Source: Mycolicibacterium sp. BiH015
Lineage (GTDB): Bacteria; Actinomycetota; Actinomycetes; Mycobacteriales; Mycobacteriaceae
Length of the DNA: 64,000 nt
Assembly: GCF_027706845.1 (NCBI RefSeq)
Contig: NZ_JAQGCZ010000001.1
Location: forward strand, 620,001 to 684,000
Direction of reading: 5' to 3'
A program made the position numbers and the translations under genes. This document shows positions 9,730-17,370 of this stretch, in pieces. Under the pieces are notes generated by a model, which saw only the letters and a list, made by a program, of their open reading frames with translations, was not told the DNA's origin and did not search any database. Positions within the stretch are counted from its first letter, which is position 1, and each line of letters opens with the position of its first letter.

Positions 9730-9746
9730 GCTCGGTCCCGTGGGCG
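9727..9746 (+). repeat. left copy of 20-bp direct repeat bounding the accessory locus
   Basis: TAGGCTCGGTCCCGTGGGCG. It is identical to 19094-19113. It begins with the stop codon of the methyltransferase and ends with a vestige (GTG GGC G) of the start of the GCS-like gene. Confidence 0.9.
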
Positions 9747-9762
9747 TTTAGAAACCTCCAAG
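9746..9762 (+). promoter_or_regulatory. SARP-type box, site A
   Basis: GTTTAGAAACCTCCAAG. It matches site B at 16 of 17 positions and shares AGAAAC-nn-CCAAG with sites C and D. It lies 62 nt upstream of the 46-residue peptide gene, in the same orientation and at the same distance as site B relative to the protease gene. Confidence 0.6.
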
Positions 9763-9824
9763 CGCTCAGTCGGATCTTTCTTCCTACAGGCAGCAACCAA
9801 CGCAGTCCTCCAGGAAGGAAGAAC

Positions 9825-9965
9825 ATGAAGTTCGACATCTGCGGCGCCTTCCGCAACGGCTTCTCCCTGCAGGACGTGATCGCGGCTACCAAGCACGACA
9901 ACCCCGCCCTCAGTTGGTATGGCGCCGGCTATGTCGTCGGGGTCGCCACGCGGACGCTCTACTGA
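9825..9965 (+). CDS. 46-residue peptide of unknown function, first gene of the accessory locus
   Basis: The start at 9825 follows AGGAAGGAAGAAC, a strong ribosome-binding site. The peptide begins MKFDICGAFRNGFSLQDVIA and ends GYVVGVATRTLY. It has one Cys, several Gly and aromatic residues, and is nearly neutral, unlike the neighbouring Arg-rich peptides. No signal peptide is evident. Site A lies 62 nt upstream, so it should share regulation with the M50 protease. It could be a modified or processed peptide precursor or a small regulator; neither is established. Confidence 0.6.
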   Translation: MKFDICGAFRNGFSLQDVIAATKHDNPALSWYGAGYVVGVATRTLY

Positions 9966-9990
9966 CCGCCGAAACACGTTTTTTGACAAC

Positions 9991-10044
9991 ATGATTCGTC
10001 ATATGAGCCGTCCACTGGCGCGCGCCCGAAAAGCTCGCGCCTGA
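9991..10044 (+). CDS. Arg-rich micropeptide, left group member 1
   Basis: 17 residues: MIRHMSRPLARARKARA. It fits the locus consensus at M-I-R-H, L-A-R-A-R and in length, with Pro in place of the second Arg of the RR pair. The ATG has only a poor ribosome-binding site, so it may be translated by coupling to the 46-residue peptide gene 25 nt upstream. Confidence 0.6.
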   Translation: MIRHMSRPLARARKARA

Positions 10045-10064
10045 TTCACAGGGAGGAGTTCAAA

Positions 10065-10118
10065 ATGCTTCGACGTCTGATCTGTCGAAAGACCCGCGGA
10101 CGGGGTAGCCGCGTGTGA
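10065..10118 (+). CDS. Arg-rich micropeptide, left group member 2
   Basis: 17 residues: MLRRLICRKTRGRGSRV. GGGAGGAGTT precedes the ATG at the proper distance. It is a divergent copy: Cys-Arg-Lys-Thr-Arg stands where most members have R-R-L-T-R. Confidence 0.65.
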   Translation: MLRRLICRKTRGRGSRV

Positions 10119-10121
10119 CCA

Positions 10122-10142
10122 CCGTGATCGAAACGATCACGG
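10122..10142. promoter_or_regulatory. 9-bp perfect hairpin/dyad between micropeptide genes
   Basis: CCGTGATCG-AAA-CGATCACGG, a perfect 9-bp inverted repeat with a 3-nt spacer. It begins 4 bases after the stop of the preceding micropeptide and ends about 10 bases before the next ribosome-binding site. It may be an operator or an RNA hairpin; there is no U-run. Confidence 0.5.
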
Positions 10143-10165
10143 CTTGGAACCCAAGGAGGTGAGAA

Positions 10166-10218
10166 ATGACTCGCAAGATCAATGCCGGTTGACGCGCCGC
10201 AGAATCATCCGCGGCTGA
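10166..10218 (+). pseudogene. frameshifted Arg-rich micropeptide copy
   Basis: The ATG follows an excellent CAAGGAGGTGAG site, but the frame ends after 8 codons (MTRKINAG). Adding one base near 10182 restores a 17-codon frame with RLTRRRIIRG at its end and TGA at 10216-10218, the standard family length. So it is a one-base-deleted copy, unless this is a sequencing error or a deliberate 8-residue peptide. Confidence 0.6.
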
Positions 10219-10268
10219 ACCGACACGAGACCTGCCTCGACCCGCGCGCAACCACACCATTAATTCGC

Positions 10269-10284
10269 TGACGGCCGGCCGTCA
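10269..10284. promoter_or_regulatory. 16-bp palindrome upstream of kinase gene
   Basis: TGACGGCCGGCCGTCA is perfectly palindromic and lies about 100 bp before the kinase start codon. A dimeric regulator site is plausible. The rest of 10219-10380 holds nothing else I can support. Confidence 0.35.
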
Positions 10285-10380
10285 ACAAAGGTACTGACGG
10301 ATGTCTGAACTGGTAGTGCACCTAACGAGCGGAGTCTAGTGTAGACAAATTGACGATTGCTGTTCTTGTACGGGGGGACC

Positions 10381-13300
10381 ATGGAAGGAACGCCTTTCGG
10401 GCGCTACCAATTGGTGGATCTGCTAGGTCGCGGCGGCATGGGGGAAGTGTGGCGCGCGTACGACACGGCGACAGATCGTGTCGTCGCCCTGAAAGTGCTC
10501 CCTGCCCAGTGGGCTCAAGACGATCTCTACCTGCAGCGATTCCGCCGCGAGGCACACGCCGCAGCCCGCCTGACTGAACCGCACGTCGTTCCCATCCACA
10601 ACTACGGCGAGATCGAGGGTCGACTTTACGTCGACATGCGTCTCATCGACGGTAGCGATCTGCACTCACTCCTCACCAGCGGTCCGCTGTTACCCGCCCG
10701 TGCCATCGCGATCATCGAGCAGGTGGCGATGGCGCTCGACGCCGCGCACCACGAGGGCCTCGTCCACCGCGACGTGAAACCGTCCAACATCCTGGTGGCC
10801 CGTTACGACTTCGCCTACCTGATCGATTTCGGTATCGCTCGCGCGTCTCAACAGACTGCCCTGACCAATTCGGGCCACTTGGTGGGCACCGTCCAATACA
10901 TGGCGCCGGAACGGTTCCGCGAGGGTGCCTGCGACGTTCGCTCGGATGTCTACTCGCTGACATGCGTTCTGGCGCAGTGCCTCACCGCAACGGCACCGTT
11001 CTCCGGCCAGAGCGTCGAGCAGCAGATGATGGCGCACCTCACGGCTCCTCCACCGCAGCCTTCGCAGATCAACCCCGGCGTGCCCGCAGGGTTCGATGCC
11101 GTGATCGCCAAGGGGATGGCCAAGAATCCCGATGACCGCTATCAGACGGTTATCGAGCTCGCCGAGGCCGCAGCCAGAGCTCTCGGCGGGACCGCAGCCT
11201 CCACGGCAGGCCTGCCGGCGACGATGGCCGGGGGGCTCGACGACAGCGAGTTCGCGGCGACGATGCTGGGGGACGGTCCGCTCAACACCGCGGCGCCTGA
11301 CACATTGGATCCCGGAGGTGTCGGCAGTTCGATCGACAACCTGCTCGATCGTGCGGTCGCGGCGATCAACCGCGGCGATCGCGACGTTGCCTCAGCGCTC
11401 GCCGACCAGGTGCTCGCAGTCGACCATCGCAACGCCGAAGCCGAGGACCTGCTCCGCGCACCCACCACGGGCGGCGAAATCCGACGATTGACCCTCGTCT
11501 CGGCCGACCTCGTCGACGGCGCCGACATGGCGATGCGCATGGATCCGGAAACCCACCGACTTCTCGTCGGCCGGTTCCGCGACCTTGTCCGCCAGACAGC
11601 CGACCGGTACGAGGGCCACGTCAGCGGAACCAAAGGCGATGGATTGCTCGTCGTATTCGGCTACCCCAACGCGCACGAGGACGACGTCTACCGTGCCGTC
11701 CAGGCGGGCCTTGACATCTCCCGCGACGTCGAGCGCCTCGGCGAACAGGCCCGTCGTCGGTTCAACACGACCATCGAGGTCCGGATCGGCGTGCATCGCG
11801 GGCCGGTCTATCTCGACGACAATCAAGACGACGTCTACGGATTGGCCGTCACACTGGCCGCGCGGGTGTCTGCCCTTGCACCCGCCGGCGGTGTCGCCGT
11901 CTCACATTCCGTGGAACCGTTGATCCGCAACGCGTTTGACCTGGAGAGCCTCCCCGCGGAGGCGATGGCCGGCACCGACGAAGTCATCAATCCCTTCCGC
12001 GTTCTGGGTGAACGCGCCTACGCGGCAGCGACACCCATGGGTCCGCTGGTCGGTCGCGATCGGGAGTTCGCCAGACTCCAGAAGAGCTGGGAAAGAGCCC
12101 GAGCGGGAACATTGACCACCCCGGCGATCGTCTTCCGAGGCGAAGCGGGCATCGGCAAGAGCCGACTTGCCGCGGCAGCTTCGGAACTGGCGCAGCAGGA
12201 CGGAGGGACCGTCCTCGAATTGGTCGGCTCCCCAGTGCATACGGATGTCGGCCTGTATCCCGCACGACTACTCCTGGAGCGGCGCGCGGGCATCTCACGG
12301 GTGACAGAGCCCGCCCGCAGACTCCAGCTCCTCGAAGCCGAGGTGAGGGCTCAAGGATTGAACGCCGACTCCGAGATTCCCCTGCTGGCACCCATTCTCG
12401 GGCTGGACGCATCACTGGGCTACCGAACTCCGCAGGCGGAGGGCCGCAAACTTCAGGAGTTGATTGCCACGGCGCTGAGGGAGTACCTCTTGGCCGCACT
12501 CGGCAAGGGACCGGGACTGCTGCTCGCCGAGGACGCGCACTGGTTCGACCCGTCCACGTTGGATGTTCTGAGTTCGCTGCTGAATACAAGCGACGGTCGT
12601 CTACTCGCCGTGGTCACTGGGCGCGACGGTAACTGGCTGCCTGACAACTGGCCCGCCAAGGTGTTCAATCTCGCTCCGCTGACCGACCAACAGACCGATG
12701 AGCTGGTGCTTGCCCTAGACCCGAGGATCGCGCCCGAACAGTGTGCGGCCGTCAGGCAGCGCTGCGGCGGCGTCCCGTTCTACATCGAGCAGGTGGTCAA
12801 CGGACTCGGCTCCTCCGGCGATACCGATGGGCCCACCGTCCCCGACTCTCTCTATGAGCCGCTGTTCGCCCGCCTTCTCGCTGTCCCGGACGTCGTGCCC
12901 GTCGTCGAAGCAGCCGCAGTCATCGGCCGCCATGTGGATCGTGGACTGCTGGTGGCCGTCTCCGGGCTGAGCGAAGACAAGGTCGACGACGTCATCGACG
13001 AGCTCGAAGACGCGAAGGTGTTCGAACCGCACGGACCCGACGCGTGGAAGTTCCGGCACGAGCTGCTCCGTGAAGTCGCCGCCGAATTGGCGCCGCCGAG
13101 CGTACGACGTGCGCTGCACGGCAAGACGGCTGACGTCCTGATGGAAGTTGCTGCCGGGGAACCAGACTGGCGGCTAGTCGCCAGTCACTACGAGCACGCC
13201 GAGCGCCACGCCGATGCCGCGACGTCCTATCGGCGGGCATCTGCTGATGCGCGTCGGCGCGGCGCCCTCGAAGAGGCTCGCACCTACCTCAGACATTCGT

Positions 13301-14523
13301 TGACACAGGTGGCACTGTGCCCGCCGGGTCGCGACAGAGATCGCCTGGAGATCGAGCCCAGGCTGGAACACTGCTTCCTCACGTCGACCGCCGAGGGGTA
13401 CCAAAGCCCCTCGGTGACTGAAGATTTGGAGCGGTGCCTGCAACTCGTCGGCTCTGACCTGCACGACGATCAAGTCTTCGGGACGTTACTCTCGGTCAGC
13501 AGCTACTACATCAACAAGTCCGACCTGCGCCGCGCCCGTCAGCTTTCAGAAGTCATGCTGGCCAAACCAGACGAGCAGAGGCAGCAGTGGAGCCCTGCGG
13601 TAGCCTGCGTTCTCGGAATGGCCGCCTTCATGCGCGGCGAATTCGAGCAGGCTCGAACGCACTTTGAAGAGGCCAGCCGCGGTTTCGACGACCAGGGCCA
13701 GAACAGCATGGAAGAACTCTGGTTCATACCCTGGGACATCGTCGCACTGGCCTACGAGCACCTTTCGATCTATCACCTCCTGCACGGCGACATCGCCGAA
13801 GCCGAAATCAACATGGCGAAGGCAGTCAGCAGAGGAGATGAACTGGCGTTCCCGTGGGGGCCGTACAACCAGGCCTACGCCAGTCACATCGAGATCTGGT
13901 TGCGATGCGAAGCAGGACAGCTCGACCGCGCGGAAAAGCTCGTCACCAATATGGTCGAGCACGCCGAGCGTTACGGTATCGACTTCTGGCAGGCGCTCGG
14001 AGCGACCCTCGGGGTGGGGATCGTTCACGGCCAAGTTTTGCTGAACTCCGATAGCGTTGAGGTCGAGCAGATCTCAACGCAAGTCGAACAGCTCACACAG
14101 TCCACCGACCTATGGCGATCCCTCGGGCTGTACGCCTACCAAACTCAGTACGACTGTGTCATCGGTCGACTCCTGATCGCTGCCGGCCGGCTGGACGAGG
14201 CACGCGAACGGATCAACACGGCATTGCAGATCGCCGAGGACACCGGGATGCACTTCTACGATGCGGAACTGCTGCGCGCTCGGGCGAAGACGTACCTCGA
14301 TCCCGACACCAGAGCAGCTGACCTCGAGGCTGCGGCGGAAGTGGCCCGCCACCAGGACGCTCCGCTGTTCGAACTGCGATCGGCGCTCGATGATTTCGAA
14401 CTTCGAGGTGGAGAAATTCTGCCGGCGCTTCGCGAGGCGCTGGACAAGCTTCCCGGAGATTGCGAGCTTCCAGAAGCAGTTCGGGCACGAAATGCTCTCA
14501 CTGTCGGGCAGCTCGGCGCTTAG
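10381..14523 (+). CDS. Ser/Thr kinase - class III nucleotidyl cyclase - STAND/AAA ATPase fusion
   Basis: 1380 residues, apparently cytoplasmic (no membrane segment). Kinase, residues 8-270: Gly-loop GRGGMGEV, Lys38, HRDVKPSN (catalytic Asp131), DFG 149-151, threonine-containing activation loop, then APE. Cyclase-like domain, about 365-540: metal Asp376 (SADLVDG), Lys418 and Asp420 (KGD), and Arg495 present, but Thr491 replaces the usual transition-state Asn, so cyclase activity is doubtful. ATPase: Walker A GEAGIGKS 587-594 and Walker B LLLAEDAHWFD near 713, then a long helical TPR-like C-terminus. The plan resembles PknK, with a cyclase inserted and no C-terminal HTH seen. The ATG at 10381 follows ACGGGGGGACC; a TTG at 10357 is the alternative. 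It overlaps the convergent protease gene by 4 bp. It is the obvious candidate to phosphorylate the FHA-SARP partner. Confidence 0.9.
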   Translation: MEGTPFGRYQLVDLLGRGGMGEVWRAYDTATDRVVALKVLPAQWAQDDLYLQRFRREAHAAARLTEPHVVPIHNYGEIEGRLYVDMRLIDGSDLHSLLTSGPLLPARAIAIIEQVAMALDAAHHEGLVHRDVKPSNILVARYDFAYLIDFGIARASQQTALTNSGHLVGTVQYMAPERFREGACDVRSDVYSLTCVLAQCLTATAPFSGQSVEQQMMAHLTAPPPQPSQINPGVPAGFDAVIAKGMAKNPDDRYQTVIELAEAAARALGGTAASTAGLPATMAGGLDDSEFAATMLGDGPLNTAAPDTLDPGGVGSSIDNLLDRAVAAINRGDRDVASALADQVLAVDHRNAEAEDLLRAPTTGGEIRRLTLVSADLVDGADMAMRMDPETHRLLVGRFRDLVRQTADRYEGHVSGTKGDGLLVVFGYPNAHEDDVYRAVQAGLDISRDVERLGEQARRRFNTTIEVRIGVHRGPVYLDDNQDDVYGLAVTLAARVSALAPAGGVAVSHSVEPLIRNAFDLESLPAEAMAGTDEVINPFRVLGERAYAAATPMGPLVGRDREFARLQKSWERARAGTLTTPAIVFRGEAGIGKSRLAAAASELAQQDGGTVLELVGSPVHTDVGLYPARLLLERRAGISRVTEPARRLQLLEAEVRAQGLNADSEIPLLAPILGLDASLGYRTPQAEGRKLQELIATALREYLLAALGKGPGLLLAEDAHWFDPSTLDVLSSLLNTSDGRLLAVVTGRDGNWLPDNWPAKVFNLAPLTDQQTDELVLALDPRIAPEQCAAVRQRCGGVPFYIEQVVNGLGSSGDTDGPTVPDSLYEPLFARLLAVPDVVPVVEAAAVIGRHVDRGLLVAVSGLSEDKVDDVIDELEDAKVFEPHGPDAWKFRHELLREVAAELAPPSVRRALHGKTADVLMEVAAGEPDWRLVASHYEHAERHADAATSYRRASADARRRGALEEARTYLRHSLTQVALCPPGRDRDRLEIEPRLEHCFLTSTAEGYQSPSVTEDLERCLQLVGSDLHDDQVFGTLLSVSSYYINKSDLRRARQLSEVMLAKPDEQRQQWSPAVACVLGMAAFMRGEFEQARTHFEEASRGFDDQGQNSMEELWFIPWDIVALAYEHLSIYHLLHGDIAEAEINMAKAVSRGDELAFPWGPYNQAYASHIEIWLRCEAGQLDRAEKLVTNMVEHAERYGIDFWQALGATLGVGIVHGQVLLNSDSVEVEQISTQVEQLTQSTDLWRSLGLYAYQTQYDCVIGRLLIAAGRLDEARERINTALQIAEDTGMHFYDAELLRARAKTYLDPDTRAADLEAAAEVARHQDAPLFELRSALDDFELRGGEILPALREALDKLPGDCELPEAVRARNALTVGQLGA

Positions 14524-15752
14524 GATTGCCCGGCCTCGGTCGCGGGTGCTTTGGAGGTGAGCTCCAGCGCGAGCCCGATGCCGGAGAACAGTGCCGCCAT
14601 GGCCACCGGGACGACGAGATAGAGGCCGAGCAGGATTTCGATGACATTGCCGCCGAACAGCGAGGAGACCAGGTCTCCCGCAGCCAGCCACCATGCCCAG
14701 GTGCCACCCACGAGCAGGACGATGCCGCCGATGATGCTGAAGGCACCGTAGCCCGCCAGCCACAAGGGCTCGTCGTTCTCGGTGACACCACGCAGCTTAC
14801 GGCTCAGCGCTTCTCGGGAGCGTGGTGAAAGGTCGGGCTCGTCGAGGTAGTCCGAGAGCGCAATGTGTCCGTCCACTTCGAGGATAGGCATACCGTTCTC
14901 GAAGATCCCGATCAGTTGGGTGATTGCCAGACGCCAGCAGACGCTGACCAGCAGTACCGATCCGGCGACGGTGTGCGTCATGATCAGCAGCACCGACATG
15001 GTCACGAGGTCCACAGCCAACCCGGCGAGTGCGTTGACGATGCGAGCGCGCTTCGGCAGGGTGATCCCGTCCGAGCAGTCGACGTAGAAACACATGGCGC
15101 CCCAATAGAATCCGCAACCGGCAGACCGCGGGGTGCGCCCGTAGTGAACCAGCGCCACCGCGTGCCCGAGTTCATGGAGGCCCGACAGGGCAAATCCCAG
15201 CAGCATTCCCACCGTCGCGTCCACCCACGGATCGCTGCTGACCTGCGGACCGTCCGGGCGGCCCATGATCAGGCACGCAAGTCCGGCGATGACGATCACT
15301 GTCAGCGCGAACCGGCCCGACCACGATTCGATCACCGGCATGACCACGCGGTGGACCCGGCGCGCGATGCTGTCGATGCCGGTGAACTCGATCCCCGAGC
15401 GGCTGAATGTCACGCGCTTGACAGGGGTTATGTCGATGGCCCCTAAAGGCTGATCAGAGATCACTTGTTCCGCGACGAGCGCATCGACAAGCTCGCAGTC
15501 GGCACCGGTGCCACCGAGCCCGAGCTTCACATCGTCGAGCGTTGCGGCATCGCGGATCAGCGCCGGGATCTCGCCGGCTCGGTCGTGGGCGATCAGCAAC
15601 GGAGACCCGCCCGGGGTGCAGACGATCAAACCGCGCTTACTCACCCGCCAGCTGACGCCCTCGGCGAAGGCGAGGGCATTGTCGGAGTCGCCGATCTCGG
15701 CGAGCTGCGGCAAGGGTGCCTGCGCAATGGTGTCGGTTGGTTTTCCGGACAT
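14520..15752 (-). CDS. M50-type membrane metalloprotease (YydH-like)
   Basis: 410 residues. The N-terminal soluble part (about 20-110; SWRVSKRGLIVCTPGG ... VDALVAEQVISD) resembles the small winged-helix PqqD-like modules of peptide-modification systems; that is my impression only. Several membrane segments follow, with zinc motif HELGH at 193-197 and the distal EVDGH at 292-296, both typical of M50 site-2-type proteases. Several cysteines (CGFYWGAMCFYVDCSDG) lie between them. The ATG at 15752 follows AGCAGGG; the longer frame back to 15959 crosses a hairpin and site B and is rejected. Site B lies 62 nt upstream. It may process the micropeptides or the 46-residue peptide, or cleave a regulator; context suggests this, nothing proves it. 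Confidence 0.82.
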   Translation of the reverse strand: MSGKPTDTIAQAPLPQLAEIGDSDNALAFAEGVSWRVSKRGLIVCTPGGSPLLIAHDRAGEIPALIRDAATLDDVKLGLGGTGADCELVDALVAEQVISDQPLGAIDITPVKRVTFSRSGIEFTGIDSIARRVHRVVMPVIESWSGRFALTVIVIAGLACLIMGRPDGPQVSSDPWVDATVGMLLGFALSGLHELGHAVALVHYGRTPRSAGCGFYWGAMCFYVDCSDGITLPKRARIVNALAGLAVDLVTMSVLLIMTHTVAGSVLLVSVCWRLAITQLIGIFENGMPILEVDGHIALSDYLDEPDLSPRSREALSRKLRGVTENDEPLWLAGYGAFSIIGGIVLLVGGTWAWWLAAGDLVSSLFGGNVIEILLGLYLVVPVAMAALFSGIGLALELTSKAPATEAGQS

Positions 15753-15814
15753 CGTGGCCCTGCTTTCGAAGTCGTGTGTCTGCCGTCGGTGTGCCCATAC
15801 GGTCTGCGGTCGGT

Positions 15815-15831
15815 CTTGGAGCTTTCTAAAC
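15815..15831 (-). promoter_or_regulatory. SARP-type box, site B
   Basis: On the minus strand GTTTAGAAAGCTCCAAG, 62 nt upstream of the protease start codon. It differs from site A by one base and has the same spacing to its gene. Confidence 0.6.
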
Positions 15832-15844
15832 GGCCTTGGCATCA

Positions 15845-15881
15845 CCCCGGGTGCGCCGCTGCGAAGCGGACGCACCCGGGG
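15845..15881 (-). terminator. very stable hairpin between minus-strand micropeptide and protease
   Basis: The outer arms CCCCGGGTGCG (15845-15855) and CGCACCCGGGG (15871-15881) pair perfectly. Inside them CCGCT and AGCGG pair around GCGA, leaving one unpaired A. The total is a 16-bp stem with a four-base loop. With no U-run it could be an actinobacterial-type terminator ending the micropeptide transcript before the site B promoter, or a structured RNA element. The remainder of 15753-16016 shows no further gene. Confidence 0.55.
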
Positions 15882-16016
15882 GATGGTTGGAACGGCACTC
15901 GAATCTCCCCCAAGATTCTCGTGCGTTCCGAGACAGTGCCGCCTCACGTGGATCGTCATCGCCGCTGTCCCCTCAACAGCAGCGAATCGTGGATCGTGAG
16001 GCGGCAGGTCGTAGGG

Positions 16017-16070
16017 TCAGCGACTGCCGCGTCGACCTCTGGTCAGCCGGCGTTCGATCCGTCGAATCAA
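16017..16070 (-). CDS. Arg-rich micropeptide on the minus strand (TTG start)
   Basis: 17 residues: MIRRIERRLTRGRRGSR, initiated at TTG with a near-perfect AAGGAGGTG site 7 nt upstream. It is one of the closest matches to the family consensus. It lies between the FHA-SARP gene and the protease gene, with site C 49 nt upstream. Its opposite orientation shows the peptide unit is dispersed across the locus rather than just tandemly amplified. Confidence 0.75.
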   Translation of the reverse strand: MIRRIERRLTRGRRGSR

Positions 16071-16119
16071 GTCTTTCCACCTCCTTGCGCCCTCACTGAA
16101 CGCAGGGTCGCGGGGTGGG

Positions 16120-16136
16120 CTTGGAAGTTTCTAGGA
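16120..16136 (-). promoter_or_regulatory. SARP-type box, site C
   Basis: On the minus strand TCCTAGAAACTTCCAAG. Two CCWAG elements 11 bp apart precede the minus-strand micropeptide gene by 49 nt. Confidence 0.55.
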
Positions 16137-16141
16137 GGCGG

Positions 16142-17281
16142 CTACTCGCCGGAGGAACGGTCTATCTCGAAAGTGAGCGCGGTGTCGCCGATCGTGATCC
16201 GGTCACCGTCGGCCAATGCGGCGCTTCCTTGAACCTTTGTGCCTTGCAACATTATTCCGTTGGCAGAACCGGCGTCATTGATGACGTGACCGGCGCCGGT
16301 GTAGAGGATGACGGCGTGGTAGCGACTGGCTCTCGGATCGGTCATCACGACATCGTTTCCGCTGTGACGGCCGATTCTCGTGACCGGACCCGCGACCGGG
16401 TAGACGGTGCCGGCATCGGTCCGTAGCGCTGCGCCGGCTGACGGCGTGAAGGCCAGGTGGTGTGCCGTGGCGATCAAGGTGTCGGCGGCGGTCGTCTTGG
16501 CCGAGCGCTCGACGTTCAGTGGCTGCTGTTGCAGGATCGCGTCGTGGAGGTCACGGACACTGGGGTCCGGGTCGATCCCAAGCTCCTGCGCCAGCAGTGA
16601 TTTCAGGCGGCGAAACGCCTCCAGCGCGTCTGACTGGCGTCGGGTGACGTAGTAAGCGGTCATCAACTGTGCCCAGAGCGGCTCGCGGAACGGATGTGCC
16701 GCGACGAGTTTTTCGAGACCGCTGATCACGGACTCGGCACGTCCGCAGGCGATCTCTGCTTGGGCGTGCATGGTGTGCACCGAGACCTTGTCCTCGGTCA
16801 GCGCGACTGCAAGCGCTTCGACGAAGGCGAAGTCGCGGAGATCTTCCAGGAACTCACCGCGCCACTCGGAGAGCGCGGCTTCGAAATGGGTGCTCGCATC
16901 CTCGAATCGGCCCACTGCCGCAGCTTCGAGACCCTCGCTTCGGCGTTGGTTGAACCGGCCGAGGTCGACATTGGCGTCTGCGACGACCAGCCGGTAGCCG
17001 GGCGCGGCCTTCTGCAGTATGTCGCGGCCGTCGGCGCCGCCGGTACGGAATAGGCGGCGCAGGTTGGAGATGTAGGCGTGCAGGCTGGCGCGCGACTCCG
17101 ACGGCGGGTCCTCGCCCCACACAGCGCTGACGAACGAGTCGGTGGCCACGACTCGGTTGCGGTTGACCAACAGCGCGGCGAGCACGGCACGCTGCTTCGG
17201 TGTCCCTGCAGGGATGGGCGAATCGCCGACCGACATCTGCAGCGGTCCCAGCACGGTGAACGCCGGTCCCGGTGTCGCCAT
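16142..17281 (-). CDS. SARP-family activator with C-terminal FHA domain (EmbR-like)
   Basis: 379 residues. An OmpR-type winged helix (about 8-100; VLAALLVNRNRVV ... SLHAYISNLRRLFR) is followed by a bacterial transcriptional activation domain (about 105-255; FVEALAVALTEDKV ... AFRRLKSLLAQELGIDPDP). The C-terminal FHA domain (about 285-375) keeps the phosphothreonine-binding residues: RIGRHSGND, then SRYHAVI, then NDAGSANG. The arrangement is that of EmbR, which PknH phosphorylates and which activates transcription. The ATG at 17281 follows GAGGAGGGGG; upstream in-frame codons would enter the divergent promoter holding site D. As the only SARP in the locus it is the best candidate to bind sites A-D. 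It is transcribed divergently from the main micropeptide array. Confidence 0.9.
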   Translation of the reverse strand: MATPGPAFTVLGPLQMSVGDSPIPAGTPKQRAVLAALLVNRNRVVATDSFVSAVWGEDPPSESRASLHAYISNLRRLFRTGGADGRDILQKAAPGYRLVVADANVDLGRFNQRRSEGLEAAAVGRFEDASTHFEAALSEWRGEFLEDLRDFAFVEALAVALTEDKVSVHTMHAQAEIACGRAESVISGLEKLVAAHPFREPLWAQLMTAYYVTRRQSDALEAFRRLKSLLAQELGIDPDPSVRDLHDAILQQQPLNVERSAKTTAADTLIATAHHLAFTPSAGAALRTDAGTVYPVAGPVTRIGRHSGNDVVMTDPRASRYHAVILYTGAGHVINDAGSANGIMLQGTKVQGSAALADGDRITIGDTALTFEIDRSSGE

Positions 17282-17370
17282 CCCGATCAGCCCCCTCCTC
17301 GGATTCCCATGCTGACCATAACCGGCCGATGACCAGCGAAGAGGCAGGACACCGGCACCGTCACACGGAC

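Noticed and set aside
9825..9965. Daptide- or lanthipeptide-type precursor for the 46-residue peptide.
   Set aside because: It lacks a Thr C-terminus or a Cys/Ser/Thr-rich core, and no recognised modification enzymes are in the locus apart from the protease.
10301..10339. 12-codon ORF MSELVVHLTSGV before the kinase gene.
   Set aside because: No ribosome-binding site and no similarity to the micropeptide family.
15753..15959. Longer start for the protease gene at ATG 15959 (MTIHVRRHCLG...).
   Set aside because: The added region crosses a 16-bp hairpin and the SARP-type box and has no hydrophobic or domain character. The ATG at 15752 has its own ribosome-binding site. The first residues vaguely resemble a micropeptide but lack its core and stop.
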